Positions 37,301-50,949 of a stretch of 64,000 nt of DNA are shown piece by piece; positions within the stretch are counted from its first letter, which is position 1, and every line of letters starts with the position of its first letter. The translations under genes and the position numbers were made by a program. The notes beneath the pieces were generated by a model that saw only the letters and a list, made by a program, of their open reading frames with translations, ran no database searches and was not told the origin of the DNA. The stretch is from Entophlyctis helioformis (taxonomy: Eukaryota; Chytridiomycota; Chytridiomycetes; Chytridiales; Chytriomycetaceae), in NCBI GenBank assembly GCA_025526915.1, contig JAHLKH010000107.1:1-64000 (forward strand), read 5' to 3'.

Positions 37301-40300
37301 TTCTCGGACTGCGTGGCCACCAGAAACAGTTGCGTGTACAGCTTGAGGTGGTCAGATCCGCACAGCCGGTCGGCACGGAACCGGTTGATGAAGAACCGGA
37401 TCCACGCGATATGGATCTCGGAATTGTTTTGCCCGCCCGTGTGCGGCTTGGGTGCACCGTACGTCATCTTCTCTAAGAACGGGTTCGGCGATCTATGCGC
37501 GCGCTGAGTGTTAGACAAGCCAGCCAGATGGACAACGACGAAGAGGAGGAGAAGGACTTGCCCAGACTCGACGCCGTAGAGACCCTTGCCCGTGGACGCG
37601 GTGAGTTCCCATGCCTGGATGAGGTAAGCGAGCATGCGCTTGACAAGCTCGGGCCGGCATGTCATGAGCCATGTCCATGCCGTCACGGCAATCTCCATGA
37701 CGGTCGTGTCAAACTTCATGCTCGGCACGTAGCAGATTAACTGCAGCAGCTCCGTCTCAACCTGCCCGCCATTGCCAGCGGCCCTGTCAGTACAGCAGAG
37801 CACAGCACGTCCAGGGCAGGCATGGGGCACGCATGCCGAGACGCACTTTCTCGTTGGTGATGATGAGCGCGGCAGCGCGGAACACTGACTGGTTCACACG
37901 CTGGGCAAAGTTGGGCTCGTCGATCGTGCGGTACGTGCGACGCACATCCGCCTTGAGGTTGGCCGAGATGGTGCGCAGGACCGTCTCGCGGTCCATATCC
38001 GGCGACGTGGCCTCGAGCGCAAAGATCATGCCCTTGATCTCGCCCAGGAACTTGGAGTGCTTGGACGGCGACCGGATAATGGTCGACGCGACGTCCGCGT
38101 GCACGACGAAGCGGCCAAGGAGCACCATGAGATCAGACTGGTCGTTGAGCATCGTGTACGGGCTCTTGTTGGAGATCTCGACAAGGTACGTCTGCGCAAG
38201 ACCAATCGTTTCGCCCGAGCTCTGCTTGAGAGCGGACTTGAGCCATGCCTCGGCGACCAGCATAAAGTCCGCAGACGCAAGCGCGGCCTCCTTCTCGTCC
38301 AAGAAGAACAGCTTTGCGAGCAGCGGGTTGCGGAACCCGTCGTCCGTGTAGCCTGCCTTGCGGTTGTCGAGGAACCGCAAAATGTCCATCATCAGAAAGG
38401 CGGCCTTGTGGTTCCATAACATGCGCGGCAGGACTTCAAGGATGCGCACGATCCAACGGCTGGCAAACCGGCGGGCCTTGGTCATGCGGTGGGCGGCATA
38501 CAGCAGCATGCACTGCAGGTTGTGCTCAATGACGCGCGTGTCGACGTGTTTGGTCACCTGGTCGCGAATGAGCAGTTTGAGCAGCTGCCAAGGTGCAAGT
38601 CAGTCGCCAAGCCACCACCGGGGCACAGACGGGACTACCCAGCGGAAACGTACCTCGTCGCAAAGCGTCTCGAGGATCGGATAGAGGTCCGTGTTGTACA
38701 GCCGTCGTCCACAAGGTACCGGCACATAAAGTCGACCGACATGGTCCGGATGCGCATCGACTCGATGTGGTAGACAGCAAGCAGGTACACGGAGCTCGCA
38801 AACGACAGGTTGCGAATCTCGACTGCCTTGCTGGGCAGAGCAGCAGCCAGCTGCGCCTTGATCTTGGCCGACACCTGCACACAGCCCAGTCAGCGTGAGG
38901 AGCAGAAGCACGGCAACCAACACGGAGCAGAGTGCCGTGCAAAGGAAGAACACACCGAATCGGGGAAACAGCCTTGCAGGATCGAGTTGGCACCCAAGTC
39001 AGCCTCGAGCGACCGATGCTTGCGATCCAGAAGAAGCGGCGGCGTCTTGGACGCAATGACCTTGAGCAGATACTGCCACTCTTTCGGCCACGCACCGGCT
39101 GGCGTGAGGACAAACAGCACAATGTAGAACCACGCGTTGCGGAAGGCGTACGTGAGCTCCGTATACGTGGCTGCAAGCGACTGTGGGTGAAAGTGCTCTT
39201 GCTCGCAAACGACCTTGACAATGGACATGATGTCGCGCAACTCGGCAATGACGTTGGTGTCGGCTGGGTTGCGCAACAGGGTCGTGGCTTTTTCTGCAAA
39301 CAGCGCGAGCAGCTTCTCCAAGTACAGCTCAAGCAGCTCGACGGGTCTGCCCGGCATGCGCGCAAGCGTGTGGCTGATCTTGGAGATCTGCGCCAAGTGG
39401 AGGGGATGGGTTAGACACGGTGCAGCACGCTGAGCGCGATAAAAAGCACGGTTGCGCACCTTGCTAAACGTGCGCTTGCTGTAGTCGAGAATGAATGTGA
39501 TGATGTTGCGGAACACGTCCGTGTCGTTCGTCAGGCCAATGTTGCCCAGGTTCTTCCAGATAAAGTCGTCAAAGATGGTCTGCGAGTCGTCCAGGCGGCG
39601 GGCCAGAGCAGGGATTGCAACCTCGATGGTCTGCCATTCAGCCAAGCGTGTCAGTCGCCATGCAGCCATGGGCAAGACGCAACACAGCGCACCTCTTTGG
39701 CTTTGAGGACTGAGCAGAGACTGGCAATCGCAGCAACCGCGTTCTGGTAGCGACGGCCAGCATCCGTCTTGGCAGTGGTGGCAGTGATGATCTTGTTGTG
39801 CGTCGAGTGCAGCGTGTTGGCAAACGTGTACAGCGCCGTCTTGCGGTTGTTGGACTCTGACGCAAGCTGTTGGTTGGGAGGATACAGGGGGTGAGAAGGG
39901 AACCGGTTGATGGTGTGCGATGGACACGCAATCAAGCCACGACTTACTGCCAGGATGTTGGACAGGCTGCGGCAGGTGCACTCGCGGAGGATGGCGCACG
40001 CGTCGCCTTCGGCATTGATGAACACGGTTGCCGGCTGGGTCAAAAACGTCATGAGTGCCTTGGAGCTCGAGGCAGCGGCCGTCTCGGAGCTGTTGGACAG
40101 CAGGGAAGGAGAGCGCGTGAGAAGGTGGTAATGCAGCGGGCTTGCGGGCCAGACAGTCCAAACCTACTTGGTGGACACAATGGCGAGACCCTCGATGGTG
40201 GCAAGGTACACGTCCAGAGTGGTCGACTCGATGACGACCGTCGTATCATCCAGAATGGCATTCAGGTTCTGCAGCAGGTTGCGTTGCAGCGACGGCACGT

Positions 40301-41855
40301 GCAGCGAGCACAGCACAGCAACATGCACCAACGACGTGTACACGTCCGACAGTGCATCGGCATCCACACTCAGATGGCGCACGAGCGTATGGCGCCAGTC
40401 GGGATGCCAACAGGCATAGTAGATGCCGGCAAGCGCATCCTGGGTCGGCATGGTCGACTCGGTCACAATGCGCGACTGCGCACGCGTCTTGGCCAGATCC
40501 TGCCAGATCTCGCGGAAGCACGTTGACGAGTAGTCCTCGAGACGCAGGGAAGCTGCGAGGACGTCACGGACGCCTTCTACGAGCGCGGTGATCCAGTTGA
40601 GGGCCGTGTAGCCCTCGATGGGGACGCTGGGGATGTCTTCGTCGCTGTGGATTGCGGTCGAGGTTTGCGCCACGATGCGCAGCTTCTCTTCAGAGAGCGT
40701 GTCTTCAAAGAGATCGCGCAGGCCCTTGGCGTTTCTGCTGATGATGGCAGCGTGCTGCGACTTGAACGAGCGGTAGATGCCGATCAGAGCCGCCACGGCC
40801 GCGTGGATGGCAAAGGGCTCTGTCGATGGTGAGCATAAGTGGTTGCGTCAGTCGGAGCTGGACGCGATCGCCAAGAGAGGGAGCAAAGGGAACCCACTCG
40901 AGTGGCCGGTGATCTGGCCCTGGAGGTTCTTGCACCACAGCCAGACGGTGTCGAGCAGGCGGTCCTGCCACGACGGCGACAGAGCGGCCAGACGGAACAG
41001 CCGAGTGCAGACCTCGCAGGTAAAGGCGTCCAGCTCGCGCAGCATGCCTGGCGTAAGCGTATGCGTATGAGAATGCGAATGCGCGTGCCGAGTTGTGGTG
41101 GGTCAGTCTGTGCACAAGCGATCGGCTGCACGGCAGACAGACAGGCAGACGCAAGGCAGGAAGACAGGCAGGCACGCACCGCCATCGTCGTCCTCGTCCT
41201 CCTCGTAGATGAGATCGACGTGCGACAGGAACTCGAGCGCCTTGAGGCAGATGGGCAGGTACGCATCGCGCTGGTGCTCGTTGGCCAGAGCGAGCAGCTC
41301 GATGACCGCCAGGATGCCCATCTGCTCGCCCAGGTTCTGTCGGAAGCGCAGCCACAAGCAGCGCGGCCAGGCAGGTCAGTCGGGCACGTGTCGGCCAGCA
41401 CACGACGGCGGCCAGCGAACGACCAACAGCAACAGCAACAGTAACAGCAAGGCGAGGCCCACGCACAGGGAACATGATGCCCACGTGGGCGTCGGCGTGC
41501 GGGTTGGCCTCCGCTTGGGCCACGGCCTCGTCGACGGTCTCGAGAAAGTGGCCAAAGTCGGCCGCACACTTTGCAATGTACTCGAGCTCGTCCTTGCCAA
41601 AGTCGCGGGCCTGGCCGAGGATGGCCGCTGCATCGGCCAGCAGGCCCAGCAGCCCGTCGCCTGGTTCGCGCCCGTCGTCGCACCTGTGCGGCCGGCCGGT
41701 CGCCCACCACGCCACGGCAGATGGGTCAGTCGCTGTGAGCTGCTGCGGTTGCCGTTGCCGTTGCAGGCAGTGGGCTGGCCGACTGGATAGGCTGGCTGGC
41801 CTGTCGATGACGAGGCGCTGCCAGAGGACCCGCGCCACGCTCACCTGTAAAACAT
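34326..41855 (-). CDS. STT4: Phosphatidylinositol 4-kinase III alpha (STT4 type)
   Basis: The gene makes PI4P at the plasma membrane. Exons resolved from the 5' end: 41855-41845 (11 nt, MFY), 41683-41467, 41336-41180, 41047-40898, 40819-40168, 40089-39948, 39866-39693, 39630-39460, 39387-38956, 38874-38654, 38584-37847, about 37782-37562, 37492-37292, then more exons to the last, 34377-34326. The helical part matches STT4 ([32 protein letters not shown]). The kinase domain has [31 protein letters not shown] and the STT4 C-terminus [16 protein letters not shown]. The intron 37561-37493 uses a GC donor. A one-base gap near 38702 is required by splice phase on both sides; another disturbance sits at 37783. 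I treat these as consensus errors. Confidence 0.93.
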
Positions 41856-41996
41856 TGTGTTCTGAGATGGAGGGCAAGTGCGGTCTGAGATGCCACTCGG
41901 CTGGCAGCTTGAACGTGCCTGCGGCGGCTGCAGGACAACAGAGCCGCGAGCTCCTGCCGGCTGGCCAGAGCGGCTGGATCGTGGCTGCAGCCGGCT

Positions 41997-43706
41997 TTAT
42001 TGCGAGTCCTGCTGCGATCGCGCCAGCAGCCTCAGAATGTCTTGTGCAGCGGCGTCCGAAGTGTCGGCTGCTGCGTGGACCGCAATGTCCAGAGCGGTCT
42101 TGCCGTCGGCATTGACTTGGTGTGGGTCGATGGCAGCGTGGCGGAGCAGCAGAGTCACGGACTCGAGATTGCCCTGGCGGACCGCTGTCATGAGCGGCGT
42201 GTCGTGCCACGCGGATGAGGGCAGCGCCGTGTCCAGTTGGCTGCCTGCTGCCTGCAGCAGCGACTGCAGGTGCGGTGGCGATTCGAGTGCCAGGTGAAGC
42301 GGCGTGCGGGCAAAGGCATCCGGCGTGTTGATGAGCCTGCGGTATGTCGGCGGAGGCAGGAGCGACATGCGTGCGAGCAGCATGGCCAGCGGTGCTGCGG
42401 ACGGACACGCACACGCTGCGTGGATCGCTGCTGATCCGTCTGCCCTACGCTTGTCCAGCAGCGCCACAAGCGACTCTGGCGCCAACGGCTCGAGAATGGC
42501 TGCCAAAAGCGTGCTGTCTGACTTGGTGCACGCCAGATACACGGCATTCTTGCCGCTGTTCTCGGCCAGATGCATGTCGATGCGAGCGTCGTGCGCCAGT
42601 GCGGCACACGATGCCGTGTTGCCAGCCGACACTGCGATCATCAATGCACTCAAGCCCGCCTTGCTCTGGATGTTGATGTCGACATCGTGCCGCGCCAGCA
42701 GCAGATCCGCAATCGCAGCATGGCGGCCCTTGCATGCCATCATGAGCGGCGTTGTGCCAACCGTGTCCTGCACATTGACATCCAGCCTGTGCGCGCCGGT
42801 CGCCGCACCCAACAGCATCTGCACCATCTCTGTGCACCCACGATCGACCGCATAGTGCAGGGCCGTCCATCCATGTCCAGGCGTGCAGTGGTTGAGCACA
42901 TTCGTGTCCGTGCACGATCCCAGTGTCGACAGCACGATCTGCGCAACATGCACAAAGCTCCTGCTGGCGGCCAGCGTCAAGGCATTGTGGCCGCCCTTGA
43001 CCGTCTGCCACGCATCCGCAGCCGCTCTGTCGCTTGGCCCACCACGATCACCGCCAGCGTGCGGCTGCGGCACCACCAGCAGCAACGACACGCTCAGCCC
43101 GTCGCCCCGCTCGACGGCGATCGACAGCGCAGACGACCCAAACTCGTTGACGGCATCCAAGTCGAGGGTCGCCGGAAACGCCGCGACGAGCTGCTCGGCG
43201 ATCCCCACGTGGCCCTTGCCGACGGCGCGCATGAGAGCCGTGAAGCCGTGCCCGTTGCGTGCGTTGGCATCGATGCCCGCCACGGCCAGCAGCAGCCCAA
43301 CCACGCCGCCGTGGCCCTCGCCACACGCCAGCATCAACGGCGTCGATCCAAACGCATTCGCCTGGTTGACCGTGCCGGCTGCCGGCCCTGCCCGGTCCAG
43401 ACACTCGAGCAGCATCCGGACAATGTCCGTGTGTCCGAGCCGGCACGCACGGGCCAGCACCGTTGCGCCGTGCTTGTTGCGCTGCGAGACCAGCGATGCT
43501 GCGGCTTGCGCCGACAGGCTTGCGTCGGCGAGGATGGACTGGACGGCTGCGGTGTTGCCGGCTGCCACGGCTGCGTGCAGCGGCGACGGGTTGTCGTCCC
43601 ACTGCGACTGCGGAGCGTCGTCGATCTGCTCCATCATGACTCGACCGGCTCGACCGGCTCGACTGGCTTCGACTGTTGTTGCAAGACGCGGCAAGAGGTG
43701 CACCAT
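41997..43706 (-). CDS. Ankyrin repeat protein, canonical type, 569 aa
   Basis: A single exon starts at the ATG at 43706. About 12-14 canonical ankyrin units of 33 residues are visible (for example GWTALHYAVDRGCTEMVQML and GTTPLMMACKGRHAAIADLL) with no other domain. It differs clearly from the WLHANRTEGCT ankyrin genes nearby and is probably of separate origin. It lies between TRM61 (32 bp from its stop) and STT4 (141 bp to its start), all on the minus strand. Function unknown; such proteins are usually protein-interaction scaffolds. Confidence 0.8.
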   Translation of the reverse strand: MVHLLPRLATTVEASRAGRAGRVMMEQIDDAPQSQWDDNPSPLHAAVAAGNTAAVQSILADASLSAQAAASLVSQRNKHGATVLARACRLGHTDIVRMLLECLDRAGPAAGTVNQANAFGSTPLMLACGEGHGGVVGLLLAVAGIDANARNGHGFTALMRAVGKGHVGIAEQLVAAFPATLDLDAVNEFGSSALSIAVERGDGLSVSLLLVVPQPHAGGDRGGPSDRAAADAWQTVKGGHNALTLAASRSFVHVAQIVLSTLGSCTDTNVLNHCTPGHGWTALHYAVDRGCTEMVQMLLGAATGAHRLDVNVQDTVGTTPLMMACKGRHAAIADLLLARHDVDINIQSKAGLSALMIAVSAGNTASCAALAHDARIDMHLAENSGKNAVYLACTKSDSTLLAAILEPLAPESLVALLDKRRADGSAAIHAACACPSAAPLAMLLARMSLLPPPTYRRLINTPDAFARTPLHLALESPPHLQSLLQAAGSQLDTALPSSAWHDTPLMTAVRQGNLESVTLLLRHAAIDPHQVNADGKTALDIAVHAAADTSDAAAQDILRLLARSQQDSQ

Positions 43707-43738
43707 CTCGCAGCCTTCATTCACAGGCTTTGTCTAGA

Positions 43739-45255
<1,517 letters not shown>

Positions 45256-45284
45256 TTGTTGCACTCGCCCGACAACCCGGCAAA
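45256..45284. promoter_or_regulatory. 29-bp gap between divergent TRM61 and TTLL1 start codons
   Basis: TRM61 starts at 45255 (minus) and TTLL1 at 45285 (plus). Both starts are supported by family-like N-termini and correct splice phase, so the shared promoter and leaders are squeezed into or overlap the coding ends. Confidence 0.75.
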
Positions 45285-47343
<2,059 letters not shown>

Positions 47344-47371
47344 CTGCAAAGACGAGACATGACCATAACGG

Positions 47372-47377
47372 AATAAA
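47372..47377 (+). terminator. AATAAA polyadenylation signal, TTLL1
   Basis: A hexamer 28 nt after the TTLL1 stop, within the 85-bp gap before the stop of the convergent gene. Confidence 0.5.
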
Positions 47378-47428
47378 CGAGGGGAGATGGGAGATGGGAA
47401 GTGAAGAGAGAAGAGAAGGTGGACGCGA

Positions 47429-48047
47429 TTACATCTGTGCCCATCGGCGGTACTTGACGGCCTGCGGCTGCACAGGACTCACAAACTTGCCCATCTTGGG
47501 CAACACGGTCTCTCGGCCAACAAAGTCCTCGAAATCCCTGAAATCATAGTCGTAGCTTGTCGTGCCCTTGACCTTGTCGCCAGCACCGCCGCCGCTCACG
47601 TCACGGGTAAACAGGTCCTTGACGGTCAGTCCGGGGATCATGTCCTGGTACAACGACTTGGTCATCACGTGCGCCTTGGAGAGCTTGCCCAGGGCTGACC
47701 GGTTCACCTTGGGCTGCGTCGAGAACGAGTCGTGGTAAAGCGACGTGACGCGCACGGGAGAGGCTGCCTGGCGTTCCAGCTGTTTCTGTCGATCGTCCAT
47801 GTAGTGGAACTCGCCGACACCTGTGTGCATGCGAGCGTGTGAGTCTACGCAGTGTCGTCTCGTGTGGTGTTGTGTTGTGCAGTGCGGATATGCAAGTGAT
47901 GGGTCGTCGTGTGTGGGCAAACTTACGGTTCTTGGATTGTGTGGTGTACGCTGCTTGGTAGGTTGATAGGTACAACAAGTGATCGGCATCTCTCTGTGTG
48001 GGCAGTGCGGCAGCAGGGTACTTTTCGATCTGGTGGTTGAGACGCTG

Positions 48048-48087
<40 letters not shown>

Positions 48088-48603
48088 ACGGACAAGTGTC
48101 AACAGCAATACTCGCATACCATTGTCATGGCACAATCACAAACGCAAGGCCGAGAAAAGAAGGGGGCAAGGAAGGAGCAGAGTCGACGGACCTCGAGATC
48201 GGTCAACGGCGCGAGGTAGTCGTCGTACTTTCTGCGCACGCGGCGTTGCGCCTTGCCCGACGTTGCGTGCGGGTGGTCGGCAAAGTCGGTCGTGTAGGTC
48301 GAGTCTGAAGTGCGGGCACGCAGATCAGACGTGATGATTTTCGACTCGAGGTCGCTGCAGGGCAGGGCGATGCCAGCGGGCCAGTCAGTGACCATCAGCG
48401 TGTATTGACAGCGGTGGCTGTCATGGGCGGTGCAGAGCGTGCGCTGTATGGCTGGCAAGCACAGACACGCAGACATGCAGACATGCAGACACGCAGAGAT
48501 CGGTGTGCGGCTGTAGGAAGTACCTCAGGTGCTGGTCATGGTAGTGGCGACGCTGCGGCCGCGGCGGCTCAGTCGACGGCTTGGGGATAGGGAAGGCAGG
48601 CAT
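47429..48603 (-). CDS. Tyr-rich basic protein of unknown function, 250 aa; possible axonemal protein
   Basis: Exons 48603-48524, 48354-48192, 48044-47927 and 47820-47429 join in frame to 250 residues. There is no membrane segment or known catalytic motif. Short Tyr/Ser/Thr motifs recur: STYTTDF, LYLSTYQAAYTTQ, VTSLYHDSF and KSLYQDMIPG. Such spaced motifs are seen in microtubule inner proteins of flagella, and the gene is tail to tail with TTLL1, but this is only a suggestion. The C-terminus MGKFVSPVQPQAVKYRRW looks conserved. The third intron boundary and all phases close without error. Confidence 0.65.
48048..48086 (+). repeat. (TG)n dinucleotide run, about 18 units
   Basis: Lies within the intron 48045-48191 of the minus-strand gene, directly next to the acceptor, so in the transcript it is a CA run just upstream of the 3' splice site. 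Confidence 0.9.
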
Positions 48604-49317
48604 CTGATCCGAGTTGCCGCGCTTCTGTTGTTGTTGACGGCGAGTGAAAGGTCTGTTGTAAAGATGCGACGATTCGCTTTCATTGGCCCGGCATATCATA
48701 CCATTGCCGGATCGAGCCAGCAGCCGGCATGGACGACCAGTGGACAACGTCAGCATGCAGCCTTTGCAAAGTGACCTTGCAGGTCGATTGAGAGATGCAC
48801 CGATGCAATCCATCATCAGTGGAAGCCACAGGATGGCAGGCGGGACACGCGAGAAGACACACGGCTGACAACCATGCTCGAGCACGTCTTGCATGCAGCT
48901 GGATGGCAAGATGCAATGCTGTGATGCTGTTGAGGTGTGCTTGCGTGGCTGGATCGTGGCTGTTTGGCGATGCCGTCAAGTAGAGCGGCGATGATCCTGC
49001 TGCTGCTGTTGCCAGCCACGATCAGCGATCCAGCCTTGGTCATGGTGCTGCGTCTGCCGCCTGCTGCATTGGGATTGCCTGCACGCTGCTCGGCTGCCTC
49101 GCTGCCGTTGCGGCTGAAGCCGAGGTCTGCTGGAGGTGACCGTGCCTCTGGCTGTGTGCATGCGGCATCCACCAGCAGCCAGCATGCTCACGGCCACTGG
49201 CACTGCGATCGTGGCAAGTGCTGCGCACACGAGCAGCACAGCGACCAGCAGCCGCACCACTTGGATCTGTGCAGTCGCGTCGTGGTTGCCGCCACAACAA
49301 CAAACACTTTTGGACAG
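48604..49317. other. Intergenic region upstream of the second WLHANRTEGCT ankyrin gene
   Basis: No conserved coding signal was found. It should hold the divergent promoters of the 47429-48603 gene and the ankyrin gene at 49318. Confidence 0.4.
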
Positions 49318-50593
49318 ATGCCGCGCAAGACCCGCACACACGCAAAGCGTCGTCAGGCAAGCCAGTCGCTGAGCATCAACGAGGACGGTGGCCACGAGCA
49401 GGAGAGCCTCGCAGCCAAGGCCGCCACCATCGTGCAGGACCTCGTCACTGCCGGCCACTCGCTGGCAGCCATTGTCGCTGCGTTCGTTCAAGCCGTTCCG
49501 TCAGCGGCACTCAAGGAAGCCGGCGTCGTTGTGCAGTCGCCGCAAGCCAGACTCGCCGCCAGCGAGCACAGCAGGCATCCGACTACTGGCTGCTGTGTCC
49601 GCAAGAGATCCGGGACGAGTGCCTCAAGCACGCTGGCCCACTCACTCGCTTCCTTCACGGCCGTCTCGATACCGACAAGATGGACAAGGCAGCCAGGAGA
49701 GCGCTGTGGGTCGATGGCTTCCAGCAAGACTGGCAGGGCGATCTCACCTGCTGCCTGATGTCTTCTTGGAACTCGAGGACGTTGCGCATGTCAAGTCGAT
49801 CGGCATGTACCAGCGACTGTGCGAGCGATCCATTAGTGGATGGATCCGATACATCCCACTGCAGAAGATGTGGCTGGATGCAACACCGACAGCCCCGATG
49901 GTTGATCTCGGAATCATGGCTATCAAGGGCAACTGCGTCGACTTCCTCAAGTATCTCTTTGACGAGAAGCTCGTCACGATCGAGGAGCTCAAGCAGCACG
50001 AAGAGTTTGCCGATGTTTTGCAGAAGTCCGCCCTCAACCTTGCTGCAAGCTACGGTCGGCTTGAGATGGTGCAGTATCTGCTGTCGCTTCCTGAGGTTAG
50101 CTGCGCGCGACGCACAATGGATCTTGCTGCAGCGTCGGGCAACTTGGATCTTGTCATCTGGCTTCATGCCAACCGCATCGAAGGATGCACAACAGATGCG
50201 ATGAACTGGACAGCTGAGAATGGGCATCTTGACGTCGTCCAGTGGCTTCATGCCAACCGCAGGGAAGGATGTACGAAAGATGCGATGGACTGGGCGGCTT
50301 CGAACGGCCATCTTCACGTCATCCAGTGGCTCCACAGCATCCGCACAGAAGGGTGCACAAGTTGGGCGATGGACTATGCTGCTGAAGAAGGGCATCTTCA
50401 CGTCGTCCAGTGGCTCCTGGCCAACCGCACGGAAGGATGTACGTCATATGCCATCCTCAAGGCCCAGACCGACGAGATCGCTGCTGTTCTGATCAAGAGT
50501 CTGACGCCAGAGAGACGCAACGCTATTGCCCGGGAGCTCATGCGAACTGGCGACACGGCTGCCATTAGCCGCATTCTGGCTCTTCTTGCTTGA
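49318..50593 (+). CDS. Ankyrin repeat protein (WLHANRTEGCT type), shorter paralogue
   Basis: From the ATG at 49318 the product begins MPRKTRTHAKRRQASQS, a basic start, then a helical stretch, an F-box-like DYWLLCPQEIRDECLKH and WVDGFQQDWQGDLT, parallel to the paralogue at 31823. It continues into five or six ankyrin units such as GHLDVVQWLHANRREGCT. The stop is at 50591-50593. Two frame changes occur, near 49570 and near 49748. Both behave as single-base deletions; the second sits in a C run exactly where the paralogue reads GDLALLPD. I cannot tell a consensus error from recent decay. The family probably arose by duplication, with loss or gain of repeats. Confidence 0.7.
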
Positions 50594-50900
50594 TTGATCG
50601 CGACTCTCAATGAAACCAGCGACCTCTCCTGTCCTTGCCAACAAGACCAAACACAACTTGGCCAAGCGGCCTTGACTGTCGACGCAGTGGCAAGCACCAT
50701 TGCAACCATTCCAGCCACACATGCCAAGAGCGCAGCCAGATCGGCTGAGCCCTCATCGTCAGCAGCAGCATCGCCGTCAAAGGATACGCGTGGCATTGCC
50801 GCCATGAGCACAGCTGGACTTGGATAGGATCACGCCATCTGCCAACCATGGCGATCGTTGTTCACTCTGGACAGTGTGGTTCAGTGGTGTTGCCAAGTGC
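50594..50900. other. Intergenic, upstream of BRN1
   Basis: No conserved coding signal; the 3' limit is uncertain because the BRN1 start could not be fixed. Confidence 0.35.
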
Positions 50901-50949
50901 GTCCCTTGTGTCTGTGATGTCGCTGCATCCCACCAGCCGGCGTTGCCTG

